A DNA stretch of 6,052 bases, from positions 1 to 6,052 of the forward strand of contig JAHEME010000200.1 in the NCBI GenBank assembly GCA_024643825.1. Reading direction: 5' to 3'. Of the stretch, positions 1 through 5,648 are shown piece by piece. Below the pieces are notes generated by a model, which had not been told where the DNA came from, did not search any database, and saw nothing but the letters and a program-made list of their open reading frames with translations. Each line of letters opens with the position of its first letter. Positions within the stretch are counted from its first letter, which is position 1. Origin of the DNA: Chloroflexota bacterium (lineage in GTDB: Bacteria; Chloroflexota; Anaerolineae; Aggregatilineales; UBA3940). Made by a program: the position numbers and the translations under genes.

Positions 1-354
1 CGCAACCAGCGGAGGCGTAACCACAAACACGATCTGCAAGGCGGTGTTGGATCGGTTGAGATGCGTCGGTTCCGCCAGCAGGCCGACGATCACCGCACCA
101 ACGTACGCCCCGATGATCGTGTACCACATCAGGCCAATCTGATGGAATACGCGCCGCCCGATCATGATCACGCCGATCCCCGCGCCCAGCGGGTACGCCA
201 ACCCGAACCCGACCAGCGCGCCGACAATGTCGCCAAAGCCGCCGGGTTTCATGGCGCCGATTGCGCGGCCCACCAGCGCAATCGGGATCGCCAGCGCCGC
301 ACCCACCAGCGCCCCCACGAGGACTTCACTAAGAAACGCCGCAAAGTACTTCAT
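1..354 (-). CDS. Multi-pass membrane protein of unknown family, 3' end cut by window edge
   Basis: Starts with ATG at 354 and stays open for 118 codons to the left edge without a stop, so the C-terminus is missing. The visible protein begins MKYFAAFLSE and is dominated by hydrophobic, glycine-rich stretches at about residues 7-29, 40-66 and 75-94, with a fourth hydrophobic stretch beginning near 105. The helices carry small-residue GxxxG-like patterns (GALVGAALA, GALVGFGLA, GAYVGAVIVG), which usually means tight helix packing. There is no cleavable signal peptide pattern and no recognisable catalytic motif. The start lies 4 bases after the TGA of the DinB-like gene (TGAgcctATG), so translation is probably coupled to that gene, which would explain why there is no separate strong ribosome-binding site. 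Family and function are not recognised; an integral inner-membrane location is the only inference made. Confidence 0.75.
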   Translation of the reverse strand, partial: MKYFAAFLSEVLVGALVGAALAIPIALVGRAIGAMKPGGFGDIVGALVGFGLAYPLGAGIGVIMIGRRVFHQIGLMWYTIIGAYVGAVIVGLLAEPTHLNRSNTALQIVFVVTPPLVA

Positions 355-358
355 AGGC

Positions 359-820
359 TCACCGCTCGATACCCTGCTCCCAGAGCTGGCGGGTGATCGC
401 CAGATGCCCAACATGCTCGGCCCAGTGTTCGAGCACATGCACCAGCACCCACATCACCGAGAACTCCTTGTCGTGGCGGCGTGAATGGCGCATCGAATCC
501 AGATCATCGGGCGTCAACGGTTCGATGACGGGCAGAACTTCCTGCACCGCCGCGTCCAGCAGGGTAGTGAGGGCCGCCGCATCCTGCCCCCTGGTGGCAA
601 ACTCCACATCGCGGTCTCGCTGAACCTCCTGCTGACCGATGATGTCGCGGATCAGGTAGCGTGCTGATCCTGCCATGTGCGTCGCCAGCGCGCCCATCGA
701 ACTCATGCCTTCTCCGGGAACCCAGTCGAGCGCCTCCGTTGGCAGTCCGTCGAGCGCGGCAGCCGCCGCCTTTTGCTGCCCCTGCAGGCGTTCGATGTAA
801 TCTTCAATTGCTTTATGCAT
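359..820 (-). CDS. DinB-superfamily four-helix protein (putative metal-binding)
   Basis: A 153-aa protein, the usual size for the DinB/YfiT-like superfamily of four-helix bundles that often bind a divalent metal through three histidines. The family pattern is visible. Residues 41-57 (SMGALATHMAGSARYLI) give the first helix histidine, H48, and residues 124-140 (WVLVHVLEHWAEHVGHL) give the closing HxxxH, H132 and H136. The GHL resembles the GQL/GHL that often follows in the family. Some relatives are thiol-dependent transferases (bacillithiol or mycothiol) and many have no known role, so no substrate can be assigned. Cytoplasmic, with no signal peptide. The ATG at 820 has a good Shine-Dalgarno, AAGAGG at 833-828, 7 bases upstream. 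A candidate promoter lies at 883-855, and the small membrane-protein gene follows after 4 bases, so the two form a likely transcription unit. The fold assignment is firm; the biochemical role is not. Confidence 0.85.
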   Translation of the reverse strand: MHKAIEDYIERLQGQQKAAAAALDGLPTEALDWVPGEGMSSMGALATHMAGSARYLIRDIIGQQEVQRDRDVEFATRGQDAAALTTLLDAAVQEVLPVIEPLTPDDLDSMRHSRRHDKEFSVMWVLVHVLEHWAEHVGHLAITRQLWEQGIER

Positions 821-854
821 GCCTGTGCCTCTTGTGAGTGCGAATCTACCGAGA

Positions 855-883
855 TGTATACTCCCCCGCGGGGAAAATCACAA
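855..883 (-). promoter_or_regulatory. Candidate sigma70-like promoter for the DinB-like gene
   Basis: Read on the minus strand: TTGTGA (883-878), a 17-base spacer, then TATACA (860-855). Each hexamer matches 4 of 6 consensus bases at the ideal spacing. Transcription would start near 848, about 28 bases before the ATG at 820 and upstream of its Shine-Dalgarno. It sits in the 77-base gap after the lipoprotein stop codon, so the DinB-like and membrane-protein genes could be expressed apart from the lipoprotein. Confidence 0.45.
864..873. repeat. 10-bp perfect palindrome inside the promoter spacer (possible operator)
   Basis: CCCCGCGGGG is exactly self-complementary and lies wholly within the 17-base spacer of the candidate promoter at 855-883. 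A symmetric GC-rich site between -35 and -10 is a common place for a dimeric regulator to bind. No regulator gene for it is visible in the window, and a GC-rich palindrome of this length can occur by chance. Confidence 0.3.
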
Positions 884-887
884 ACGA

Positions 888-903
888 CCGGTGACCATCA
901 CGG
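888..903 (-). terminator. Weak hairpin overlapping the lipoprotein stop codon
   Basis: On the minus strand CCGTGA-TGG-TCACCGG can fold into a 6-bp stem with one bulged C and a 3-base loop; the TGA stop codon (900-898) lies inside it. The downstream stretch (TCGTTTGTGATTTT) is only moderately T-rich, so termination would be partial at best. Readthrough into the DinB-like gene is likely. Confidence 0.2.
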
Positions 904-1779
904 CAGACGGCAGATCACAATGTTATCTACCCAGAACTCACTGCCTCCATCGGCTTGAAACGCGTGCAGGTCGTCCGGGGATTGGAAGACCATGGTGTCT
1001 GCGTTATTCACCCGCACGGTGATATCCCGCCGAACCTTGGTTACAGAGATCGATCCGCTGGATTGCAGGTTGAACCACCCGCCGATGGCGGCCTCCGACT
1101 TCCCCTGTATCCATAGGAAATCGAACTCTTCACGGTAGCTGCCGATGACACCCTGCGCGTAATAGACAGGTTCATCAGGGCCGCCCACGGCATGCAGTGC
1201 CAGGCTTCCGCTGAACGCGCTTTCCGCCACGCTCCACCCCTGCGGAAGCCCCTGACCCACCCAATCCCAGTGTTGAGCCACGCCATTCTGAAAGTCCTCA
1301 ATGTACAGCACATCTTCGCCCGGCTGACACGCTTCTGCCGGGAGAATCTGCTTCGGGTCACGCTCCAGTACGACCGTGACCGTATTCTGACCGCGTTCCA
1401 GCCTGGCGGATTGTGATGTGCCCGTGTAGCCCTGTGCTGCTACCGTCAGGGCGGCGGTAGCCCCCGATAGGCCCTGCCAGATCGCCAGCCCGCGCTCGTT
1501 GACGACAGCCGGGAATGCACTGTTGGCTTCTGCAAGGAACACGGAGCCATTCGTGATCGGATTGCCCTCTGCATCCGTCAGCGCCACGATCAGATCGTAG
1601 GGCCTGTCCGTCGGTGAGACATCGGGGGTTAGCGTTCGCACCGCGGTCGGGGAATGTGTTGGTGTAACAGCCGCGGTGGGGTCGTCGAAAGGCGGCGCGG
1701 TGATCTGCTCGAAGCCCGACGCACAGGCGACCAACCCGATAGGGATCAGAACAGCAGCGATGATCAGCGATCTAGGCAT
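898..1779 (-). CDS. Surface lipoprotein with Pro/Thr linker, regulatory-like beta domain and C-terminal jelly-roll-like domain
   Basis: A 293-aa protein with a lipoprotein signal peptide: short basic start MPRS, hydrophobic core to residue 18, and lipobox L16-V17-A18-C19. It is therefore predicted to be exported, lipidated on C19 and anchored at the outer face of the membrane. A Pro/Thr-rich flexible linker covers about residues 28-60. Residues 61-140 look like a small beta-sandwich of the carboxypeptidase-regulatory or Ig-like kind (VALTDAEGNPITNGSVFL, then VAAQGYTG, ending VTVVLERD). Residues about 152-290 look like a concanavalin/LamG-type jelly roll, opening with VLYIEDFQNG and closing with EFWVDNIVIC. 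C151 and C290 flank this domain and could form a disulfide. Homology to the gene remnant at 4047-4112 supports the C-terminal domain as a real unit. The frame is open up to 1887, but the ATG at 1779 is preferred because AGAGGAGA lies 7 bases upstream and a signal peptide follows at once. No catalytic residues are recognised; a binding role is the likeliest. Confidence 0.8.
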   Translation of the reverse strand: MPRSLIIAAVLIPIGLVACASGFEQITAPPFDDPTAAVTPTHSPTAVRTLTPDVSPTDRPYDLIVALTDAEGNPITNGSVFLAEANSAFPAVVNERGLAIWQGLSGATAALTVAAQGYTGTSQSARLERGQNTVTVVLERDPKQILPAEACQPGEDVLYIEDFQNGVAQHWDWVGQGLPQGWSVAESAFSGSLALHAVGGPDEPVYYAQGVIGSYREEFDFLWIQGKSEAAIGGWFNLQSSGSISVTKVRRDITVRVNNADTMVFQSPDDLHAFQADGGSEFWVDNIVICRLP

Positions 1780-1786
1780 TAGGCAG

Positions 1787-1794
1787 TCTCCTCT
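1787..1794 (-). promoter_or_regulatory. Shine-Dalgarno deciding the lipoprotein start
   Basis: AGAGGAGA on the minus strand, 7 bases before the ATG at 1779. It favours this start over the upstream in-frame ATG codons at 1887 and 1884, which would place 36 Ser-rich residues ahead of an otherwise standard lipoprotein signal peptide. Confidence 0.75.
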
Positions 1795-1836
1795 GCAAGA
1801 CGACGACTCAGAGGATGCGGAAGCAAAATCCGCGAA

Positions 1837-1850
1837 GGAGTGGGTACTCC
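1837..1850. repeat. Short perfect inverted repeat in the lipoprotein leader
   Basis: GGAGT-GGGT-ACTCC: 5-bp arms with a 4-base loop, about 60 bases upstream of the lipoprotein ATG and within its probable untranslated leader. It could be an operator half-site pair or a small RNA hairpin. On size alone it is not significant. Confidence 0.2.
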
Positions 1851-1890
1851 CGTCACCGTACCTGTTTGGCGATGTTATCCTCATCATACA

Positions 1891-1910
1891 CCCTTTCCTG
1901 ATCGAAAGGG
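1891..1910 (-). terminator. Hairpin after the caspase gene (terminator or attenuator)
   Basis: Perfect 7-bp arms CCCTTTC / GAAAGGG with a 6-base loop, 19 bases past the caspase stop codon on the minus strand. No T-run follows (TGTATGATG), so it is not a classical intrinsic terminator; it may stabilise the transcript 3' end or weaken readthrough. A TATGAT (1888-1883), which could serve as a -10 box for the lipoprotein gene, starts two bases after the stem, but no good -35 was found upstream of it. Confidence 0.4.
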
Positions 1911-1929
1911 AAACCCATCGATTACCCGC

Positions 1930-3891
1930 TCAGTCAAGCAGCCCGATCTCCAGATCATCAAAGTTTGCCGTCACCTCCAATCCTTCCAGCACGAACAGAA
2001 CTTGATAGGAAGGACTGCTCACTCTTCCCGGATTGGATATGCCTCGGTTGCCCTGATTGCTCCCATCAATGTAGAATGTGTATACCAATGTGGAAGGAGC
2101 AATCTCAATTCGCATGGTGTGCCAGCTTGCCATCTGGATTTCGACCGGGGTGGTCTCGGATTCCACTGCGTGATAGAGACCACAATTGGAAAACAGCGCA
2201 TCGCTGATATAGCACCGCCCAAACCCAACATTCCCGATCCTGTCATCTGCTACACTGATCTGCATGAACGCCCGTCCCACCGAACCCGGCTCCAGCATGA
2301 TTCGGGCCGATACGTAGAAAGGCGATGTCACCGCAACGTCAGCGAAGTACTTTACATACAGGATCGAAGACCCATCGCTGCTGGGAGATTGGGTCATTCT
2401 CAGTACGCCATCGGTCTGTTCAATAGCATGGAGCACATCGGCTTCACTTGCATCTTCATAGAGACTTGGATCGTATGCGCCATCAAACTCCGGGTTGTCG
2501 AACGAATCCGATACCATCACCGTGGGTGACGCAGCGGGTTCTTTCGGTCTGAGCACACCCGTCGCCAGGACAAAGACAGCCACACCCACCACTACAAGCA
2601 ATGGAACGCCTATCGTTACCAGCTTCCGCAGCCCGCCGCCTCCCTCAGCAGCAGGCTCAGGAGTAACTTGCTTCGGAGGTTTGATGGCGATATCCTGCGC
2701 CGTATCCTTAATCGGCGTGATCTGCCGCGCTTGCAACGCGCGTTCCAATGCCTGCTCACGTTCCATCTCCGATGCCTCGCTCAGTTTGCGATTCTCATCA
2801 GCGCGGCGGCGGAGTTCAGCCATGTGCGCTTCGGCTTCGCGCATAGCCCGTTCGGCCTCTTCTTGCTGCTGGCGGGCGGCCTCCAGTTGTGAATCCGATT
2901 CCGCCTGCTTGCGTCGATCTTCCTCGGCAATGCGGAGCGTCTCTTCTTCGTCGAATAGACTCTGGGCGGCTTTGCGCACTCGTCTATCCGGGTCTTCCCG
3001 CGCCATGATCGAAAGCTGTTCGCGGGCGATGGGCGCAAGCTCTGAGGGCGTGTCTTTGGCGATGGTGATCAGCGCAGCCACTGCCCCCCAGCGCACCTCC
3101 CCCACATCGGATCGCAGCGCGTGCTGAAGATCGATGGACAGGCGCGGCCCGCGCTCCCACGAGAACACGAAATCGCCGTCGGCGCTGCCGACGAGGTAGC
3201 CGTGATTGGGCAGCGCGCGCGACCGTCGGTGGGCGGAGACGGTCTCTTCCAGATACAGCCCCAGACTCTTGGCTCGCAGGATGCCGCTGGCGGTCAGGGC
3301 TGGATCAGCGAGACCGTTCAGCAGATAGTGGGTGAACAGCGAGTACTCTCCCGCGAGGTCATCATCGACGACTTCTTCGCCCCCGGCGGTGATCGCATAG
3401 CGAGCCTTGCGGGTCAGCAGATACTCGGCGGTGCGCTCGGCATCGAACTCGCCGCCGCGTCCGCGGAGGGCCAGCCCACTGAAACACGCATCCAGCAGGA
3501 ATAGCCCATGCTTGGCAGGCAGCGCCTCCGCCTCATCAATGATGTCCTCCATCGCCAGCGAGTTCCAGAAACCATCCGATCCTGCCAGCGCGAGGTAGCC
3601 CTCTGTGCGCTGCCCGATAGGCCGCGTGATCCCATGCCCGGCGAAGTAGAACAACACCCGATCATCGGGGTGGGGGCGCAGCCTGCCGAACCAGCGCAGA
3701 ATGCTCTCGCGCGTCGCGTCCCCGTCATACAGTTCGGTGACGCTGAACTGAAACGAGTCGCGCAACTGCCGGGCGACGGCTTGCGCACCGTGTACAGCGG
3801 TATTCAACGACGTCAGAGAAAGGTAACGATCAATGCCGACGACCAGTGCATGAGAGGCATGGTATAGGGGTTGAAACGGCTGCGATGCCAT
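1930..3891 (-). CDS. Caspase-like (peptidase C14) membrane protein with HEAT-like, coiled-coil, TM and jelly-roll domains
   Basis: A 653-aa predicted single-pass membrane cysteine protease of the caspase/metacaspase clan. Domains in order: p20-like caspase domain, residues about 13-140, with catalytic His86 in FYFAGHG and Cys136 in LLDACFSG. Asp134 is the acidic residue before the Cys that, in metacaspases, helps form a basic-residue S1 pocket, so cleavage after Arg/Lys is likelier than after Asp. A p10-like half follows to about 245 (ARYAITAGGEEVV, SLFTHYLLNGL). Residues 255-315 resemble HEAT repeats (VRWGAVAALITIA, RRVRKAAQSLF). Residues 315-390 are a charged Glu/Arg-rich coiled coil. A Pro-rich linker precedes a TM helix at about 424-447. 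Residues 460-653 form a jelly-roll-like domain (DSFDNPEFDG near its start, FYIDG, ANFDDLEIG at its end). With no signal peptide, the protease should be cytoplasmic and the jelly roll outside. The start at 3891 follows GGAGAG and lies downstream of a promoter that sits inside the longer open frame (to 4062). Substrates are unknown. Confidence 0.88.
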   Translation of the reverse strand: MASQPFQPLYHASHALVVGIDRYLSLTSLNTAVHGAQAVARQLRDSFQFSVTELYDGDATRESILRWFGRLRPHPDDRVLFYFAGHGITRPIGQRTEGYLALAGSDGFWNSLAMEDIIDEAEALPAKHGLFLLDACFSGLALRGRGGEFDAERTAEYLLTRKARYAITAGGEEVVDDDLAGEYSLFTHYLLNGLADPALTASGILRAKSLGLYLEETVSAHRRSRALPNHGYLVGSADGDFVFSWERGPRLSIDLQHALRSDVGEVRWGAVAALITIAKDTPSELAPIAREQLSIMAREDPDRRVRKAAQSLFDEEETLRIAEEDRRKQAESDSQLEAARQQQEEAERAMREAEAHMAELRRRADENRKLSEASEMEREQALERALQARQITPIKDTAQDIAIKPPKQVTPEPAAEGGGGLRKLVTIGVPLLVVVGVAVFVLATGVLRPKEPAASPTVMVSDSFDNPEFDGAYDPSLYEDASEADVLHAIEQTDGVLRMTQSPSSDGSSILYVKYFADVAVTSPFYVSARIMLEPGSVGRAFMQISVADDRIGNVGFGRCYISDALFSNCGLYHAVESETTPVEIQMASWHTMRIEIAPSTLVYTFYIDGSNQGNRGISNPGRVSSPSYQVLFVLEGLEVTANFDDLEIGLLD

Positions 3892-3894
3892 TGG

Positions 3895-3900
3895 CTCTCC
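3895..3900 (-). promoter_or_regulatory. Shine-Dalgarno deciding the caspase start
   Basis: GGAGAG on the minus strand with the GGAG core 5 bases before the ATG at 3891. Protein conservation as judged by eye (caspase fold from about residue 13) also begins just after this start, while the 57 codons upstream of it have no protein-like character. Confidence 0.7.
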
Positions 3901-3945
3901 AGTGTCAGACTCTATCGGGCCACGAGCTTGCGAGTGTAATTTCCC

Positions 3946-3975
3946 AGTATAGGGGATGTGTAGGACGAAGGTCAA
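3946..3975 (-). promoter_or_regulatory. Sigma70-like promoter of the caspase gene
   Basis: On the minus strand TTGACC (3975-3970), an 18-base spacer, TATACT (3951-3946). Each hexamer matches 5 of 6 consensus bases, the best promoter in the window. Transcription would begin near 3939, giving a leader of roughly 48 bases to the ATG at 3891. It lies downstream of the terminator at 3998-4026, so the caspase gene is probably the first gene of its own transcription unit. Confidence 0.7.
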
Positions 3976-3997
3976 GAGTGAATAGACCTCTCGCTGC

Positions 3998-4026
3998 AAA
4001 CAAAACAGCCAGCCGTGCGAGGGCTG
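3998..4026 (-). terminator. Probable intrinsic terminator behind the gene remnant
   Basis: Minus-strand stem CAGCC (4026-4022) / GGCTG (4014-4010) with a 7-base loop, followed after four bases by TTTTGTTT (4005-3998). It begins 20 bases after the stop codon of the minus-strand gene tail at 4047-4112, as expected if it once ended that gene's transcript. It now insulates the caspase promoter from upstream transcription. The stem is short and offset from the T-run, so strength is uncertain. Confidence 0.45.
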
Positions 4027-4046
4027 ATTCGTTTGGCCCTGTTGAT

Positions 4047-4112
4047 CTACCGCATTTGGCACAGCACCACGTTATCGATCCAGAACTCGTTAAAGCCGCT
4101 TGCCTCAAACGC
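4047..4112 (-). pseudogene. Remnant 3' end of a lost jelly-roll lipoprotein paralogue
   Basis: On the minus strand the last 21-22 codons before a TAG stop (4049-4047) read as a C-terminus matching that of the lipoprotein at 898-1779. The core EFWIDNVVLC aligns with EFWVDNIVIC, preceded by AFEASG against AFQADG, and the two chains end four residues after the stop-side Cys in step with each other. About 11 of 22 residues are identical, without gaps. Upstream of about 4112 the frame stays open to 4184, but the residues (FSLMLFS, then VAPPFTWG) no longer resemble the paralogue, and no start codon with a ribosome-binding site is present. This marks a truncated gene whose body has been removed, with the breakpoint near 4112-4125. 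A terminator sits in the expected place behind it. The conserved closing Cys suggests the lost domain had the same flanking disulfide. It is too short to have been listed as a gene of its own. Confidence 0.7.
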
Positions 4113-4162
4113 AGCCGAGAATAGCATTAGGGAGAATCCCCATGTGAAAGGGGGGGCAACAA

Positions 4163-4171
4163 TGCTACAGT
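4163..4171 (+). promoter_or_regulatory. cpaF: Weak candidate extended -10 for cpaF
   Basis: TGCTACAGT fits the extended -10 form TGnTAnnnT with 4 of 6 hexamer matches and would start transcription near 4178, about 40 bases before the ATG at 4218. No convincing -35 lies 16-18 bases upstream, where a run of seven G (4150-4156) is found. An alternative pair, TTGCCT (4100-4105) with TAGCAT (4122-4127) and a 16-base spacer, is equally weak. Confidence 0.25.
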
Positions 4172-4204
4172 AGCAATGCGGTAATCAAGACAGATGCATT
4201 CTCT

Positions 4205-4208
4205 GGAG
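4205..4208 (+). promoter_or_regulatory. cpaF: Shine-Dalgarno deciding the cpaF start
   Basis: GGAG with a 9-base spacer to the ATG at 4218. The in-frame ATG at 4194, eight codons upstream, has no purine-rich site before it, so 4218 is the better start. Confidence 0.6.
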
Positions 4209-4217
4209 CACATATCT

Positions 4218-5552
4218 ATGTTCACAGCCAATCCCATTCCTACCGATGTTGAATACAGTCCCCCGCAGAAACGCCACTCAGATCCCAAGATAGCAGGCTT
4301 GCGCAGATGGGTTCGCCCGAAGCTGCTGGCTGCTCCAAGCGAATTCGATCTGGCGAGCACGGCGGATGAAGAACATCGCAACACGGTCATCCATCGGTTG
4401 CAGTCTCTCTTACAGCATAACAATGTCCAGATCGGCCAGACAGAATACGAGGAACTCGAACAGGGGGTGATCGACGATCTGCTTGGCTTCGGGGCCATCG
4501 AGTCGCTCGTTCGAGATCGATCCTATTCGGAAATCATGGTCAACGGCCCTGATGTGATCTTCGCCGAGCGCAAGGGCAAGATGGAAGAAACTGAATTCAT
4601 CTTTGACGACGAAGAGCATATTCAATGGACGGCACAGCGTATTGTGCGTCCATTGCAGCGGGAGTTCAATCGCCGCAACCCGATGGTGGATGCCCGTCTG
4701 CCGGATGGCAGCCGCGTCCATTTGATCATGCCCCCTTCTGCGCTTCAGGGAACCACCATCACGATCCGTAAATTCCCGGAGAAGGCGTTGACGTGGCAAG
4801 ACCTGGTACAGTATGGTTCTCTCACCGAAGATGTTGCCGATTTCTTGCGTGCGTGTGTCATCGCCCGCCTGAATATTGTGGTGTCCGGCGGCACTGGCTC
4901 TGGCAAGACAACGCTGCTCAACGTCATCAGCAACTTCATCCCGGATGATGAACGTACGCTCACCATCGAAGACTCCGCCGAGCTGCAATTGAGTCAACGC
5001 CATGTGGTGAGTCTGGAAACAGCGGCGGCTGTCCCCGGTAGTGACGAAGGGCAGCTCAGGATTCGTGATCTGGTCAAAGGCGCGCTCCGTATGCGGCCTG
5101 ATCGGATCGTAGTCGGGGAGATTCGCGACGGGGCGGCGTTAGATATGCTGCAAGCCATGAACACCGGGCATGACGGCTCCCTGACGACCGTTCACTCCAA
5201 CAGCCCGCGCGATGCGGTTTCCCGGTTGGAAACGCTGGCGATGATGGCGGGCATGGACTTGCCTGTGTTGATCGTTCGCTCTCAGATTGCCAGCGCCGTG
5301 AATCTGATCATTCAGCAGGCACGTCTGAAAGATGGCAGCCGCAAGATCACCCAGATTACCGAAGTGCAGGGTCTGGAGGGCGAGAACGTCATTTTGCAGA
5401 ACATTTTCACCTACACGACGAACGGGAAACCCGGCTTCCATCCCAGCCATGAAGGGGGTGGGCAGCTTATGGCGAACGGGCTGCGCCCCAAATTTACCGA
5501 ACGATTTTCTGAGTATGGTATTGAAATACCCCCACGGCTGTTCATCAGCTAG
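4218..5552 (+). CDS. cpaF: CpaF/TadA-family type II/IV secretion ATPase
   Basis: A 444-aa cytoplasmic hexameric ATPase of the VirB11/GspE superfamily, CpaF/TadA branch, which powers assembly of Tad (Flp-type) pili by working on the inner-membrane platform proteins TadB and TadC. All core motifs are present: the N-terminal CpaF region with SYSEIMVNGPD (103-112) and RRNPMVDARLPDGSRVH (152-168); Walker A GGTGSGKTT (224-232, Lys230); Asp box LTIEDSAEL (248-256); Walker B RPDRIVVGEIR (293-303, Glu301); and His box GHDGSLTTVHS (317-327). The C-terminal part (about 375-444) has the usual CpaF tail including GFHPS and PPRLF. Length is normal, with no frameshift or missing residue. The start at 4218 is chosen for its ribosome-binding site; translation from 4194 would add eight residues. 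No tadB, tadC, cpaE or prepilin gene follows; the next gene is a response regulator after a 226-base gap. Archaeal-type or other secretion roles cannot be excluded. Confidence 0.93.
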   Translation: MFTANPIPTDVEYSPPQKRHSDPKIAGLRRWVRPKLLAAPSEFDLASTADEEHRNTVIHRLQSLLQHNNVQIGQTEYEELEQGVIDDLLGFGAIESLVRDRSYSEIMVNGPDVIFAERKGKMEETEFIFDDEEHIQWTAQRIVRPLQREFNRRNPMVDARLPDGSRVHLIMPPSALQGTTITIRKFPEKALTWQDLVQYGSLTEDVADFLRACVIARLNIVVSGGTGSGKTTLLNVISNFIPDDERTLTIEDSAELQLSQRHVVSLETAAAVPGSDEGQLRIRDLVKGALRMRPDRIVVGEIRDGAALDMLQAMNTGHDGSLTTVHSNSPRDAVSRLETLAMMAGMDLPVLIVRSQIASAVNLIIQQARLKDGSRKITQITEVQGLEGENVILQNIFTYTTNGKPGFHPSHEGGGQLMANGLRPKFTERFSEYGIEIPPRLFIS

Positions 5553-5553
5553 T

Positions 5554-5601
5554 GTTTCGTGGCCTAAAGGTACCTATTGTGGCAGTGGCTGCACACGAAA
5601 C
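5554..5601. repeat. Perfect 8-bp inverted repeat directly after the cpaF stop codon
   Basis: GTTTCGTG (5554-5561) and CACGAAAC (5594-5601) are exact reverse complements separated by 32 bases. The left arm begins one base after the TAG of cpaF. The intervening segment contains the 8-bp palindrome AGGTACCT (5568-5575) and a GTG-CAG / CTG-CAC mini-stem. No T-run follows the right arm, so this does not look like a standard intrinsic terminator. It may form one arm of a structured RNA together with the next repeat. Confidence 0.5.
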
Positions 5602-5606
5602 CTCAG

Positions 5607-5648
5607 GCAGTTGGGCCAGCCAGCCTGGCTATTTCTCGGCCCAACTGC
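5607..5648. repeat. Perfect 11-bp inverted repeat between cpaF and the response regulator
   Basis: GCAGTTGGGCC (5607-5617) and GGCCCAACTGC (5638-5648) are exact complements around a 20-base loop that itself folds through AGCC (5618-5621) / GGCT (5627-5630). Three further pairs (CAG 5604-5606 with CTG 5650-5652) extend the stem past a single bulged A. The stem starts five bases after the preceding repeat ends. An 11-bp perfect GC-rich stem is unlikely by chance at this distance. The sequence after it lacks a T-run, so a leader RNA element of the response regulator, a 3' stabiliser for cpaF, or a two-fold protein site all remain possible. The rest of the gap (5649-5765) shows a run of seven G at 5676-5682 and a weak AGCCA (5693-5697) / TGGCT (5727-5731) pairing. 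Confidence 0.6.

Noticed and set aside
61..484. Overlapping plus-strand open frames of 106 and 111 aa
   Set aside because: Antisense to the partial membrane protein and the DinB-like gene; Arg/Pro/His-rich low-complexity products.
1840..2529. 229-aa open frame on the plus strand
   Set aside because: Lies antisense to the caspase jelly-roll domain and to the gap beyond it; the product is rich in His, Arg and Cys with no domain or ribosome-binding site, as expected for a shadow frame in GC-rich DNA.
2495..3127. 210-aa Ser/Ala-rich open frame on the plus strand
   Set aside because: Antisense to the coiled-coil region of the caspase gene; its Ser-Ser-Ala runs are the reverse of Glu/Arg-rich codons on the true strand.
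4150..4156. Run of seven G upstream of cpaF as a phase-variation tract (a second one lies at 5676-5682)
   Set aside because: Seven bases is short for slippage control, it is not placed between a recognisable -35 and -10, and no in-frame switch depends on it.
4127..4498. 123-aa minus-strand open frame as the body of the lost paralogue
   Set aside because: It overlaps the cpaF coding start in antisense, is in a different frame from the remnant tail and has no resemblance to the lipoprotein.
4410..5003. 197-aa open frame on the minus strand
   Set aside because: Fully antisense to cpaF, which has every expected motif; no independent evidence of coding.
5554..5648. Transposon ends or attachment site
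   Set aside because: No transposase or integrase in the window, no target-site duplication seen, and the arms are too close together to bound an element.
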